Origin: Piscinibacter gummiphilus
GTDB lineage: Bacteria; Pseudomonadota; Gammaproteobacteria; Burkholderiales; Burkholderiaceae_C
Direction: 5' to 3'
Assembly (NCBI RefSeq): GCF_002116905.1
Contig: NZ_CP015118.1
Coordinates: 3,844,001-3,908,000, forward strand
Length of the DNA stretch: 64,000 bases
The notes beneath the pieces were generated by a model, which worked only from the letters and a program-made list of their open reading frames with translations, searched no databases and was not told the origin of the DNA. Each line of letters begins with the position of its first letter. Positions within the stretch are counted from its first letter, which is position 1. The position numbers and the translations under genes were made by a program. This document shows, one piece after another, positions 1 to 11,013 of this stretch.

Positions 1-964
1 CGGGGTGCACACGGTCGAGGCCTTCGCCATCCAGGCCTCGGCGGAGGACCCGTCGGTGCTGCCGGAGGGCGAAGTGCACTTCGGCATCGGCGAGCTGTTC
101 CTCGGTCGGCTCCGCAACGCCCGACACCGCCTCGAGACGCTGCAACGCCGCGACCTCCGGGACGGTGTGCGCTACCTGTCCGACCCGAAGGTCATGGTAG
201 GCAGCGTGCTCACGCAGGTCCAGTGGCTGACCGGGTCACCCGACACGGCGATGCGCACGGCGGCCCAGGTGGTGGAGGTCGCGCAGCGCACACGGCACCA
301 CCTGTCGCTGAACAACATCCTCTCGTACGCCTGCCCCGTGTACTACTGGAGCGGCTGCTTCGACGCGTGCGACCGCACCGTGGGCCTGCTCGAGGAGCAC
401 GTGATGCGCCACGGCATCGTGGCCCGGCGCCCGCTCGCGCTGTTCTACCGGGCAGCGCTCGACCTGGCCGCCCAGGGGGCGTCGGCCGGCGTGGTCGAGC
501 GGCTGCGCCTGTCGATCGAGGACTTCCGCCGCACCAACCACCTCGCGCGGATGCCGTACTACCTGGGTGTCCTCGCCGACGCGCAGCGCGCCGCGGGCGA
601 CCTGGACGACGCCGACGCGACGATCCGCCAGGCCCTCGACGTCGCACACGAGCAGAACGAGGGCTGGATCCTGCCGGAGGTGCTTCGGCTGCAGGCCGCG
701 ATCCTCCAGGACCGGGGCCACCCGCGGGACGCAGAGCAACGGCTGCTGGAATCGATGACGAAGGCCCAGATGGTCAATGCGCTGTCGTGGCGGCTGCGGG
801 CGGCGACGGACCTTGCCACGCTGTGGCGCCACGGCCCGAAGGCCGGGAGCGCGCGGCCCATGCTCCAGGCCGTGGTCGACGAGTTCACCGAAGGGTTCGC
901 GACACGGGACCTGGCCCGCGCGGTCCGCCTGCTGGACGACTTGCCCGCACCGCCGTCGCCCTGA
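1..964 (+). CDS. C-terminal part of a TPR-rich signalling ATPase/regulator (5' truncated by the window)
   Basis: The frame is open at the left edge, so this is only the 3' part of a larger gene; the GTG at position 5 is unlikely to be the real start. The roughly 320 visible residues are all helical and read like the C-terminal tetratricopeptide superstructure of the large winged-helix or adenylate-cyclase-type predicted ATPases (output domain, AAA ATPase, long TPR tail). The ending, with LSWRLRAATDLATLWR followed by FTEGFATRDL, is a recurrent tail in that family. In those proteins the TPR tail is thought to bind a regulatory partner. The output domain lies outside the window, so the regulated process is unknown. 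Family assignment is from recognised tail motifs, not a search. Confidence 0.7.
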   Translation, partial: GVHTVEAFAIQASAEDPSVLPEGEVHFGIGELFLGRLRNARHRLETLQRRDLRDGVRYLSDPKVMVGSVLTQVQWLTGSPDTAMRTAAQVVEVAQRTRHHLSLNNILSYACPVYYWSGCFDACDRTVGLLEEHVMRHGIVARRPLALFYRAALDLAAQGASAGVVERLRLSIEDFRRTNHLARMPYYLGVLADAQRAAGDLDDADATIRQALDVAHEQNEGWILPEVLRLQAAILQDRGHPRDAEQRLLESMTKAQMVNALSWRLRAATDLATLWRHGPKAGSARPMLQAVVDEFTEGFATRDLARAVRLLDDLPAPPSP

Positions 965-968
965 CCCT

Positions 969-1067
969 TCACGCCCCGGTGGGCACGCGGTGCGCCAGCA
1001 CGGCGCCCTGCTCGAACGCCTTGATGCTCTCGATGGTGGTCGCCACGATCTGCCCGATGGCCTCCAA
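969..1067 (-). pseudogene. Short C-terminal gene remnant
   Basis: On the minus strand a 32-residue frame from TTG 1067 to TGA 969 contains EAIGQIVATTIESIKAFEQG. This looks like a real protein C-terminus (amphipathic helix, then an Arg-Val-Pro end) and is faintly reminiscent of D-2-hydroxyacid dehydrogenase tails. It has no ribosome-binding site and no upstream body: the frame directly upstream is closed by the stop of the next gene. It could be debris of a deleted gene or a chance frame. Confidence 0.25.
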
Positions 1068-1094
1068 CCTGGAACCGGAACTCGACGAGCTCCC

Positions 1095-1463
1095 TCACTC
1101 GAGTTGGGCAACGTGTTTCCACTCGAACTCGATGACGTCTCCAGGTGAGAGTGCTCCGATGAACTGCGGCTCGTTGGTCAGGTGTCCGAGGAAGGCGCCC
1201 GGTTCCATGGCGCAGATTTCGACCCACATGCGCTCCGCCCTGGGGTTCTCGGACTGCGAAGTCATCTGCGGATCGGCGAGGAGGAAATGGAGCCTCACCA
1301 GATCCCCGACGGCGAGCTTCGGAGCGCGGGACGCGGCCGGGCGCTTGAACGTCTTCGGATGGGCCCGAGCCGCCGCCTCGCAGTCTTCCAGCAGCCATCC
1401 CGGACCGGCAAAGCCTCGCCACACCGGGAAATCGTCAAATCGTTCGTCGGACTGGTTGCTCAT
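1095..1463 (-). CDS. DUF2314-like small protein
   Basis: 122 residues, cytosolic, no signal peptide. The second half holds the pattern typical of DUF2314-type proteins: a GDLVRLHFLL strand, then ERMWVEI, then a Gly-rich turn and a GDVIEFEW strand near the end. The role of that family is not established, though members are often found among immunity-type genes. No clear Shine-Dalgarno precedes the ATG (the bases just upstream read CCTCCCC), so the start is less certain than the frame. It is transcribed alone, between the TPR regulator and the peptidase/lipase fusion gene. Confidence 0.6.
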   Translation of the reverse strand: MSNQSDERFDDFPVWRGFAGPGWLLEDCEAAARAHPKTFKRPAASRAPKLAVGDLVRLHFLLADPQMTSQSENPRAERMWVEICAMEPGAFLGHLTNEPQFIGALSPGDVIEFEWKHVAQLE

Positions 1464-1552
1464 GGGGAGGCCGCTGCGGACAAGTGTTGCTGTTCAAGCG
1501 GCTTCTGGAACCGCCGGGACGCTCGCCCGGAACACGGCCGCCCACCGCGGCA

Positions 1553-3550
1553 TCACGCCCGTCCGAGGATGAAGTCGACGATGTGCCGCTGCGTCAGCCG
1601 GTCATTGTCGAACCCGCCATGGCTCGTGCTCGCGGTCTCCGGCCCGGGTGCGACCCGCACCGTGGTGTTCGGCAGCGACGGCCCGTAGGCCTCGAAGAAC
1701 TTCTGCATCCCGAGGATCGGCGTGGTGGTGCCGCCTTCGAACGACTGGCTCACGAGGTACAGCAGCGAGCGACGGTACGGGCCGCAGGTGTGGTCGTCCT
1801 CCTCCGCGCGGTCGGTGAGGTGGAACTGCTGGTAGCGCTTCACCGTGCCGTCGGCCAGGTGGGGCCGGACCTGCTCGTCGAACGCCTTCACCGTCACGGC
1901 CGGCGCCATGAAGCTCACCGACTCGAAGCGCAGGCCGTCCTGCGCGAGCCGGTCGATCATCGCGCTGGCGACGATGGAGCCGGCCGAGTGGCCCACGAAG
2001 TGCAGGCGGATCTTCTTGTTGGCCACGCCGTGCTTGAAGTGGCGGTACAGCAGCACGCCGCCGGCCTGTTCGTCGTCGGACGCATCGGGGCGGTAGGCGC
2101 TCAGCAGGTCGGCGTTTTCCTTCATCTCGCCCCAGATCAGCGTGCCCGGGCGCGCCAGCAGCCGCTCGAGGCGTTCGTTCCACCAGCGCTCGAACGAGAA
2201 ACCGCCGCCCACGGTGCGCGGGATGCCCTTGATCGCGTCCTCGATGCAGTTGAGCGCGGTGGTGAAGAAGTCGGTCTCCCACATCAGGAAGACGGGGAAG
2301 ATGCGCGCGTCGTAGAGCAGCGGGATCCACTGCGCGGCGATGTCGGCCGCGGCCTCCTCGCCCACCAGGCCGCCGTGCGCGAAGATGCAGACGTCGACGG
2401 TGTCGTCGTCCTTCAAGCCCCATCGCTTGCGGGCCTCGGCCAGGTGCACGTCGACGATGGCGCGCACGTCGTCGGGCTTCGTGCGGAACACGCCGCTGTT
2501 GCTCAGCGCGCCGTTGTTGCCCATGTTGACGATGAAGGGCGAGATCTCGCGGTTGCGCAGCACCTTGTCGGCGGCGAGCGCCACCTTGCCGGTCGCGCCC
2601 GTGCGCAACGTGATCGCCTGGGAGATCGCCGTGTGCTCGTGGGTCACCACGCCCAGCTGCGCCACCCAGCAGTCCATCGCGTTGTGCAGCCAGTCGTCGT
2701 AGGTGAGCAGCGCGTAGCCGTACGAGCCCCAGTCGGTGCCCCAGGAGTTCTGGATCAGGAAGCCGCGCTCGTTGTAGCCGACGATCGCGAAGGCGTGTCC
2801 CGCGTGGGCCGCCTCGCCGGGCAGCACGGGAATCTCCCAGATGTCCTTGAACGACGTGGGGCGCTTGCGGCGCGTCGGGGCGTTGATGCCCTCGTCCCAG
2901 CCCGAGTGGCAACCGGCGCTCACGAACAGGATGCCCACCTCGTTGAGTGCCGCGTGCAGGTCGGTGATGGCCTGCGGGTCGAGGCGGTAGTACGCGCCGA
3001 GCGGACGGCGCACGGCGTCGGCCCACCAGTCGTCCTTCAGCGAGCTGCTGGCCGCGGGCATGTCGAGGCCGGGGAACAGCACGTCACGGCAGGCGCCGTG
3101 CTTGAACCAGCCCTTGAGCGCGCCGCGCGTGCTGGAGCCCTCGTCCTCGGTGGACCCCGGGAACTCGTCGTACCGCCGCGCCATCGAGTACAGCATGAAC
3201 GGCGAGATCGACGGCTTGGCCTCGCGGCCGGCCGAGCGCAGCAGGTGCTCGACCACGAGCGACAGGCCGAAACCGGTGCAGGCGTTGGTGCTGCCCTGGT
3301 GACGGACGGGCAGGCCGTCCTTCGGGAACAGCGTGGGCGCCGGCGCGCGGCCGACCGACGGGCGGAACCAGCGGTCGCGGTAATCGAGCGCATCGGGGCG
3401 CGCCATGCGCAGGAAACGCGTGTCGGCCACGGGGTCCGCGGTGGGTGCGGCCACCTTCTTCGGCGCAGCCGCCTTGCGGGCGGGGGACTTTGCAGCCGCC
3501 TTCCTGGCGGACGGGGTCGAGCGCTTGGACGAACGGGAGGCGGTGGCCAT
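1553..3550 (-). CDS. Papain-like (C1) cysteine peptidase fused to an alpha/beta-hydrolase (lipase-like) domain
   Basis: 665 residues from ATG 3550, preceded by a GAGGA ribosome-binding site; an upstream in-frame ATG at 3661 lacks one and is rejected. Residues 1-45 form an Ala/Lys/Pro-rich basic tail. Residues about 50-300 are a C1 peptidase domain: Gln85 of the oxyanion hole, Cys91 in the context STNACTGFG, His252 in GHAFAIVGYN, and the NSWG box at 268-271. Residues about 320-665 form an alpha/beta-hydrolase-like domain with nucleophile Ser522 in GHSAGS, near RLHFVGH; the acid and final His are not assigned with certainty. There is no signal peptide, so the enzyme is probably cytosolic. The pairing of protease and esterase suggests an effector or processing enzyme; substrate unknown. 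Confidence 0.8.
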   Translation of the reverse strand: MATASRSSKRSTPSARKAAAKSPARKAAAPKKVAAPTADPVADTRFLRMARPDALDYRDRWFRPSVGRAPAPTLFPKDGLPVRHQGSTNACTGFGLSLVVEHLLRSAGREAKPSISPFMLYSMARRYDEFPGSTEDEGSSTRGALKGWFKHGACRDVLFPGLDMPAASSSLKDDWWADAVRRPLGAYYRLDPQAITDLHAALNEVGILFVSAGCHSGWDEGINAPTRRKRPTSFKDIWEIPVLPGEAAHAGHAFAIVGYNERGFLIQNSWGTDWGSYGYALLTYDDWLHNAMDCWVAQLGVVTHEHTAISQAITLRTGATGKVALAADKVLRNREISPFIVNMGNNGALSNSGVFRTKPDDVRAIVDVHLAEARKRWGLKDDDTVDVCIFAHGGLVGEEAAADIAAQWIPLLYDARIFPVFLMWETDFFTTALNCIEDAIKGIPRTVGGGFSFERWWNERLERLLARPGTLIWGEMKENADLLSAYRPDASDDEQAGGVLLYRHFKHGVANKKIRLHFVGHSAGSIVASAMIDRLAQDGLRFESVSFMAPAVTVKAFDEQVRPHLADGTVKRYQQFHLTDRAEEDDHTCGPYRRSLLYLVSQSFEGGTTTPILGMQKFFEAYGPSLPNTTVRVAPGPETASTSHGGFDNDRLTQRHIVDFILGRA

Positions 3551-3674
3551 GCGGGGTCCTCGGAAGACGAAGGCCGCATCGTCGGTGCCCCGCCCGGGGC
3601 CCGTCAATCCACCCGGATGAGGAGGGGTGCGCAACATCTCACGATGCGCGCACCTCCGCACCTCGGTCCGGGGC

Positions 3675-5339
<1,665 letters not shown>

Positions 5340-5715
5340 GGTTTACCGTGAGAGAAGTTGGGGGGTGCCGGGAGGGCGATCCCCCGGGCGGCGCGGGCCG
5401 CTGGCGCGCGCGTGGGGATCTGGGTCGGGACCGGAAACCCGCCATTATCCCGGACAAATGCCACGATCCGGCGGCCGGACCCCATTCACCTGCACCGTTT
5501 CGCCTGTGACACGGGGCGAACAAATGGCGATATCCCATGCATTCGAAGGGGCGGGTCACTAACTCTGCCCTGTAGAATGTTCATCAGCGCAAACCCTAAT
5601 GCCGTCCGGACGTTTGCAACCTTTTGGCCCGAGCCTCGCTCAATCCAGCCCCTCGACGCGTCGGATCCCCAGGGATTTCCCTCGCCACGGCAGCCGGATT
5701 TCTTGATCGCCCTTC
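5340..5715. other. Divergent intergenic region between ettA and rhlE
   Basis: No convincing gene. It should hold the promoters of both flanking genes. A TAGAAT box at 5573-5578 on the plus strand could serve as a -10 for rhlE, but no good -35 lies at proper spacing. If it is used, the rhlE leader would be about 130 nt. Confidence 0.4.
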
Positions 5716-7119
5716 ATGTCCTTTGCTTCCCTCGGCTTGGCCGAGCCCCTGCTGCGCGCCGTTGAAGAGTACGGCTACACGACCCCCACCCCGATCCAGA
5801 CGCAGGCCATTCCCGTCGTGATGTCCGGGGCCGACCTGCTGGGCGGCGCCCAGACCGGCACGGGCAAGACGGCCGGGTTCACGCTGCCCACGCTGCACCG
5901 CCTGATGGAAAAGCCCGCCGTGCGCGACGCCCGCGGCCGCCTCCCCATCCGCGCCCTGATCCTCACGCCCACCCGCGAACTGGCCGCCCAGGTCGAGGAA
6001 AGCGTGCGCACGTACGGCAAGCACACCAAGCTCACCTCCATGGTGATGTTCGGCGGCGTCGGCATGCAGCCCCAGATCGACAAGCTCCGCAAGGGCGTCG
6101 ACATCCTGGTGGCCACCCCCGGCCGCCTGCTCGACCACCACCAGCAGGGCACGCTCGACCTGAGCCACGTCGAGATCTTCGTGCTCGACGAAGCCGACCG
6201 CATGCTCGACATGGGCTTCATCCACGACATCAAGAAGGTGCTCGCGGTGCTGCCGGCCAAGAAGCAGAGCCTGCTGTTCTCGGCCACCTTCAGCGACGAG
6301 ATCAAGGCGCTCGCCGACCGCCTGCTCAACAAGCCGGCCCTGATCGAGGTCGCCCGCCGCAACACCACGGCCGAAACCATCGCGCAGAAGGTCCACCCGG
6401 TGGGCCGCGAGATGAAGAAGGACCTGCTGTGCCACCTCATCAAGGAGAACGACTGGCACCAGGTGCTCGTGTTCACCCGCATGAAACACGGCGCCAACCG
6501 CCTCGTCGAACACCTCGAGAAGCAGGGCATCAGTGCCATGGCCATCCATGGCAACAAGAGCCAGAGCGCCCGCACCAAGGCCCTCGCCGAGTTCAAGACC
6601 GGTGAACTGCAGGTGCTGGTCGCGACGGACATCGCCGCCCGCGGCATCGACATCGACCAGCTCCCGCACGTCGTGAACTACGAGCTGCCGAACGTGCCGG
6701 AAGACTACGTGCACCGCATCGGCCGCACGGGCCGCGCCGGCGCGCAGGGCGAGGCGGTTTCGCTCGTCTGCGTCGACGAGAACGGCTTCCTGCGCGACAT
6801 CGAGAAGCTCATCAAGCGCGAGATCCCGAAGGAAATCATCCCCGGCTTCGCGCCCCCGGCCGGTGAAAAGCCGGAACCCATCGTGCTCGGCCGCATGACC
6901 ATCGGCGAAGGCGCTGGCCGCGGTGGCAACCGTGGCAGCCGCCACGGCGGCGGCGGCGGCGGCGGTGGTGGTGGACGCGGCGGCAACAACGGCGGCCGCT
7001 CCGGCAACGGTGGCGGTGGTGGTGGCGCCCGCCCGCCCCGCCAAGGTGGCGGCCCGGCCCGGCCGGCCGGTGCTGCGCCGCGGCAGGATGGCCGCCGTCC
7101 GGCCCCGCCCAAGCGCTGA
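5716..7119 (+). CDS. rhlE: DEAD-box ATP-dependent RNA helicase, RhlE type
   Basis: 467 residues. Two RecA-like domains with all helicase motifs: Q motif (TPTPIQTQAIP), motif I AQTGTGKT, PTRELAAQV, motif II DEAD in VLDEADRMLDMGF, motif III SAT, and motif VI HRIGRTGRAG. From about residue 400 the protein becomes a low-complexity Gly/Arg-rich tail of the kind that binds RNA nonspecifically. RhlE proteins assist ribosome assembly and RNA turnover and are often cold-responsive. The gene is monocistronic: it is divergent from ettA and closed by a strong terminator. The tail is encoded by GGC/GGT-rich repeat DNA (about 6915-7030), likely to vary in length between strains. Confidence 0.95.
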   Translation: MSFASLGLAEPLLRAVEEYGYTTPTPIQTQAIPVVMSGADLLGGAQTGTGKTAGFTLPTLHRLMEKPAVRDARGRLPIRALILTPTRELAAQVEESVRTYGKHTKLTSMVMFGGVGMQPQIDKLRKGVDILVATPGRLLDHHQQGTLDLSHVEIFVLDEADRMLDMGFIHDIKKVLAVLPAKKQSLLFSATFSDEIKALADRLLNKPALIEVARRNTTAETIAQKVHPVGREMKKDLLCHLIKENDWHQVLVFTRMKHGANRLVEHLEKQGISAMAIHGNKSQSARTKALAEFKTGELQVLVATDIAARGIDIDQLPHVVNYELPNVPEDYVHRIGRTGRAGAQGEAVSLVCVDENGFLRDIEKLIKREIPKEIIPGFAPPAGEKPEPIVLGRMTIGEGAGRGGNRGSRHGGGGGGGGGGRGGNNGGRSGNGGGGGGARPPRQGGGPARPAGAAPRQDGRRPAPPKR

Positions 7120-7132
7120 CCCTCTCCGCACG

Positions 7133-7159
7133 AGGCGCCCAACCGGGCGCCTTTTTTTT
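7133..7159 (+). terminator. Rho-independent terminator of rhlE
   Basis: An 8-bp perfect stem AGGCGCCC/GGGCGCCT with loop AACC is followed immediately by a run of eight T, 14 nt after the rhlE stop codon. Confidence 0.9.
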
Positions 7160-7714
7160 GGCCCGACACCATCGCACCGGTCTCGTGCGCGAGCCTCTCG
7201 CACGTTCGTGCGACACATGATTGCTGGATTGTTAACGTGCACATCGCCGCATCTCGGGCGACATCTTGCCGAACGAACAGCGATGTAGGCGGAAGTTGAA
7301 GTCGACTTGAGCAACGAAGTTCAAGTTTCGATGATTCCGAAGCCCAACCATGCGACTGCCCGTTCGGACACGACTTTTCATGTTGTCATACGTCTTAACA
7401 GGCCAAATCCAGCCAAGGTTCGGTCACGGGAATTCGTGATTTATTCACGAACGACCCCCTAACCTAGGGGATAAGAGCCCCAAAACTGCCCAAACTTGCT
7501 CAAAACAGGGCGTTCATGGCCGATTGTGTCGAACCGAAACAATGTTTCCGGCCTGCGCCTTGAAAACGTTGTCAAGAAACCCCTCTGTGACAGAGGTCGT
7601 ACAACGATCCTCAACCCGTCCCGAGCCACAAAACCCGGATACGTTCAGACACGGCACGATCGTGCGTGCTGCCGATGATCCGCCCCCATCAATCACGGCT
7701 CGGGGAAATCGAAC
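7160..7714. other. Long, relatively AT-rich leader region upstream of the secreted redox operon, with several dyads
   Basis: No gene seen in 555 nt. By eye it is clearly lower in GC than its surroundings. It holds a perfect palindrome AAGTCGACTT (7299-7308); TTCGTGA-N5-TCACGAA (7433-7451); right next to it CCCCTA-ACC-TAGGGG (7456-7470); and GAAAC-AAT-GTTTC (7536-7548). These are plausible operator or leader-RNA structures for the gene at 7715. No confident -35/-10 pair was found. Confidence 0.45.
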
Positions 7715-9535
7715 ATGGGTGTCAGGCTCGGATGGGGAGCGCTGGTGCTTGCGCTCGCGTTGCAAGGATGCAATTCGGACGACAAGCCCGGTGGTGGCGG
7801 AACGTCGGGGACGAATGCGGGCGGAGGGAACCGTGCGCCGGATGCGGCGCCGACCTTGTCGCTGCCGGTGGATCCGCATGCGCAGGGTCCGGGGGTCACC
7901 GCCCTGGCCGCGGACTCGGGCACGAACCCGGGCTGTTTCACCGCGGTGCTGCCGCGGCGGTTGACCCGCACGCAGTTCATCAACGCGCTCACCGACTGGT
8001 CGGCGACGCTCGTCACCGACGCCGGGCTTCCGGCGCGCATCCGCACGCTGGTGATCGACACCGCCCAGTTCCCCCAGGACGCGTCGATCAACCCCGAGAC
8101 CACGCGCCACCAGGGGTACTGGCGCCTGGACCCCACGGTGACCACGCGCCAGGTGGGTGGCATCAACACGGTGGCGCAGGCTCTCGCCGCCGATCTCGCC
8201 AGTTCCGACACCCGCGCCGCGAGCATCCTCGGCAACTGCTCGGGTGACGCCTGCCTCACCGCGTTCATCCGCAAGGCCGGCCGCACCCTGTTCCGCCAGC
8301 CGCTGACGGACGCCGAGGTCGCGGTGTACCGCAAGGTGGCGAACGGCGCCACCGACCGCGCCGCGCTCGTGAAGGTGCTGGCCACGATGATCGCGTCGCC
8401 GCAGACCTACTTCATCGTCGAGCGTGGCAACGGCAGCGGCTCGGGCGCCTGCGTGCCGCTCTCGGCCCACGAACTCGCGGCCCGGCTGTCGCTGCACCTG
8501 TGGGACACCCTGCCCGACGCCACGCTCGCCGCGCGGGCCGACGACGGCACGCTGATGCAGCCGGCCGTCTACCAGGCCCAGGTCACGCGCCTGATGGGTG
8601 ACGCCCGCGCCGACCTCGCGCTGCGCAGCTTCTTCCGGCAGTGGTTCCGCCTCGACGACCTCGTCGCCATGAACGGCAAGGTGGGCAACGCCCGCTTCGA
8701 CAAGTTCGCCGGCGACTACAAGCCGCTCGCGACCACCCGCGACGCGGCCATCGACGAAGTGCTCGACATGGTCTCGTACGTGGCCTCGAACAACGGCTCG
8801 CTGCAGCAGGTGCTGACCGACCGCCATTCGTTCGCCCGCACCGCGGACATCGCCTCGCTCTACAAGACCCCGGTGTGGAACGGCAGCAACACCCCCCCCG
8901 TGTTCACCGAAGCCGACCGGGTCGGCCTGCTGACCCGCATCGCCGTGGTCGCGAACGGCTCGTCCGACACCACGCTCCCGATCTCGCGCGGCGCGAAGGT
9001 CCTCAGCGCCCTCACCTGCCAGGCGCTGCCCCCGCCGGCCATGAACCAGACGAACGCGGGCGCGGACCTGTCCGGCGTGCTCACCACCCGCGAGCGCACC
9101 ACACGCGTGACCGAGATGGAAGGCACGGCCTGCGTGGCCTGCCACAAGACCGTGCTCAACCCGTGGGGCTTCGTGCACGAGCGCTTCGACGCGCTGGGCC
9201 GCGTGCGTGCCTCCGAGGTAGTGCGCAACGATGCGGGCGACGTGCTCGGCGACAAGCCGCTCGACACCGCCGTGGTCGCCAAGCTCGACGGCATCGCGAG
9301 CCGGGCCATCTCGACTCCTGCGCAGGCGCAGCAGTACGTGCTCGACAGCGGCGCCTTCGAGGCGTGTTTCGCCCGCAACTACTTCCGCTACGCGTTCGGC
9401 CGCGCCGACGGCGCCGCCGACGCGCCGGTGGTCGAGGAAGTGCGGCAGCAGGCCGCCAACGGCGCCAACCTGCGCAGCCTGTTCGCATCCATCGTGACGC
9501 GCGACGAGTTCAAGACGATCCAGAGGCCGCAATGA
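7715..9535 (+). CDS. DUF1592/DUF1588/DUF1585 secreted lipoprotein with a CxxCH site
   Basis: 606 residues. The N-terminus is a lipoprotein signal ending in the lipobox LQGC (Cys19), followed by a Gly/Asp-rich linker. The body shows the planctomycete-type module in order: RRLTRTQFINAL (about 75-90), the DUF1592 block HELAARLSLHLWD (about 250), the DUF1588 block with RVGLLTRIAV, PISRG and ACVACHKTVLNPWGF (the CxxCH could bind c-type haem), and the DUF1585 tail near ACFARNYFRYAFGR. Biochemical function of these domains is not established; they regularly pair with DUF1552 proteins, as here. The stop overlaps the next start (ATGA), so the two are translationally coupled. Likely anchored in the outer or inner membrane facing the periplasm or exterior. 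Confidence 0.85.
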   Translation: MGVRLGWGALVLALALQGCNSDDKPGGGGTSGTNAGGGNRAPDAAPTLSLPVDPHAQGPGVTALAADSGTNPGCFTAVLPRRLTRTQFINALTDWSATLVTDAGLPARIRTLVIDTAQFPQDASINPETTRHQGYWRLDPTVTTRQVGGINTVAQALAADLASSDTRAASILGNCSGDACLTAFIRKAGRTLFRQPLTDAEVAVYRKVANGATDRAALVKVLATMIASPQTYFIVERGNGSGSGACVPLSAHELAARLSLHLWDTLPDATLAARADDGTLMQPAVYQAQVTRLMGDARADLALRSFFRQWFRLDDLVAMNGKVGNARFDKFAGDYKPLATTRDAAIDEVLDMVSYVASNNGSLQQVLTDRHSFARTADIASLYKTPVWNGSNTPPVFTEADRVGLLTRIAVVANGSSDTTLPISRGAKVLSALTCQALPPPAMNQTNAGADLSGVLTTRERTTRVTEMEGTACVACHKTVLNPWGFVHERFDALGRVRASEVVRNDAGDVLGDKPLDTAVVAKLDGIASRAISTPAQAQQYVLDSGAFEACFARNYFRYAFGRADGAADAPVVEEVRQQAANGANLRSLFASIVTRDEFKTIQRPQ

Positions 9536-11013
9536 AACCCAAATTCGATCCGGTCTCGCGCCGGCAATTCCTCGTCGGCGCCGGTGGCGTCGCCCTGTCC
9601 CTGCCCCTGCTGCCGTCGCTGCTGCCGCGTGAGGCGGAGGCGCAGACCGTGGCCGCCGCGTCGGCCGAGCGCTACTTCGCCCACATGACGACGTGGCACG
9701 GCGTGCTGCAGGCCCAGTTCTACGGCACGCTGCTCGACCTGCCGGCCACGGCCACCACCACCCACGCCGGCGTCGGCGTGCGCAGCGCGCCGCTGCCCAC
9801 CGCGGTGACCAACGGCCGTGTCGTGCTCAGCGAGATCCTGAACGCCTCGTCGGCGAACCTGACGCCGCGGATGCTGTCGATGATGAACGTCATCAACGGC
9901 ATCGACATCCCCGCGGGCCCGGGCCACAACCGCGGCGGCCCGCTCGGCGGCGACGCCGCGAACCCGAGCATCGACCAGGTGCTCGCGGGATCGGCGAAGT
10001 TCTACCCGAACGGTGCGCTGCAGCCGGCCATCGTGCGCAACCTGGTGTCGCTCTCGAAGACCTCGTCGGGCATCGTGCAGACCCAGGAAACGGCGGACAG
10101 CAACGTCAAGCTCTTCGACCGCCTGTTCAAGACCACGACGACGCCCGACACCGGTGCGCCCGCGCAGCCCGTGCTGGTCGACAGCGTGCGCGAACACGCG
10201 GCGCTGGTGAAGTCGGACCCGCGCTGCTCGGCGGACTGCCGCACGCGCCTCGACGAGTACCTGACGATGCTGTCGGAGGTGCAGGGCAAGGTGCAGCAGG
10301 GTGCGAACAGCAACTTCCCCCGCCCCACCGTCGACACCCGCGCGGTCGAGAACACGGCCGGCTTCTATGGCGAGCCCCAGAACCACGCGAAGTGCGAGCA
10401 GCTGTGGAACGACATCGTCGTGGCCGCGTTCACCGCCGGCATCACCCGCGTGTACGTGTGCGGTCCCACCTCGTACACCTTCGGCCCCGAGCCCGAGCAC
10501 GCGTGGCACAACAACTACGCCCACAACATCGAGGCCGAGGCCTCGAAGCGCGCGGGCTTCAGCGCCGCGGTGCAACTGCAGTTCGAGTCGGCCCAGTTGG
10601 ACCTCGCCCGCAAGATGGACGCGGTGCGCACGGCCGACGGCAGCACGCTGCTCGACAAGGGCTTCGTCTTCAGCGGCCATGAACTCGGCTCGGGTGGCAG
10701 CCCCGGCAACCACCACAACCGCTGCATCCCGATCGTGTCCTTCGGCAGCGCGGGCGGCTTCTTCAAGACCGGCCTGTCGCTCGACTACCGCGACATGAAC
10801 TCGTTCCTGTGGTCCATCAGCCCGACCTCGCCGCGCTGGTTCTCCGGCCTCACCAACAACCAGCTGATGGGCATGGTGCTGCGCGCGATGGGCCTCTCGC
10901 CGGCCGACTACGGCGGCGGCACGTACGGCTATCCGAACGTGAAGGGCTCGAACAGCTACACCGACGCCATCTGGGCGGCCGGCGCCGAAAACCTGCCGTG
11001 GCTCAAGGCATGA
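9532..11013 (+). CDS. DUF1552 family protein with Tat signal
   Basis: 493 residues from ATG 9532, overlapping the previous stop. The N-terminus has a twin-arginine signal, SRRQFLVGAG (residues 9-18), then a hydrophobic stretch ending near EAEAQ. This predicts export of a folded, possibly cofactor-bearing, protein. The remainder matches DUF1552 in organisation: GPGHNRGG (about 130), SIDQVLA, and a C-terminal half with HNNYAH and SGHELGSGG plus NHHNRCIPIV. The family is related to DUF1501/alkaline-phosphatase-like exported proteins, and its activity is not known. The ORF can be read further upstream, but the Tat signal and coupling fix this start. The stop overlaps the next ATG in turn. Confidence 0.88.
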   Translation: MKPKFDPVSRRQFLVGAGGVALSLPLLPSLLPREAEAQTVAAASAERYFAHMTTWHGVLQAQFYGTLLDLPATATTTHAGVGVRSAPLPTAVTNGRVVLSEILNASSANLTPRMLSMMNVINGIDIPAGPGHNRGGPLGGDAANPSIDQVLAGSAKFYPNGALQPAIVRNLVSLSKTSSGIVQTQETADSNVKLFDRLFKTTTTPDTGAPAQPVLVDSVREHAALVKSDPRCSADCRTRLDEYLTMLSEVQGKVQQGANSNFPRPTVDTRAVENTAGFYGEPQNHAKCEQLWNDIVVAAFTAGITRVYVCGPTSYTFGPEPEHAWHNNYAHNIEAEASKRAGFSAAVQLQFESAQLDLARKMDAVRTADGSTLLDKGFVFSGHELGSGGSPGNHHNRCIPIVSFGSAGGFFKTGLSLDYRDMNSFLWSISPTSPRWFSGLTNNQLMGMVLRAMGLSPADYGGGTYGYPNVKGSNSYTDAIWAAGAENLPWLKA

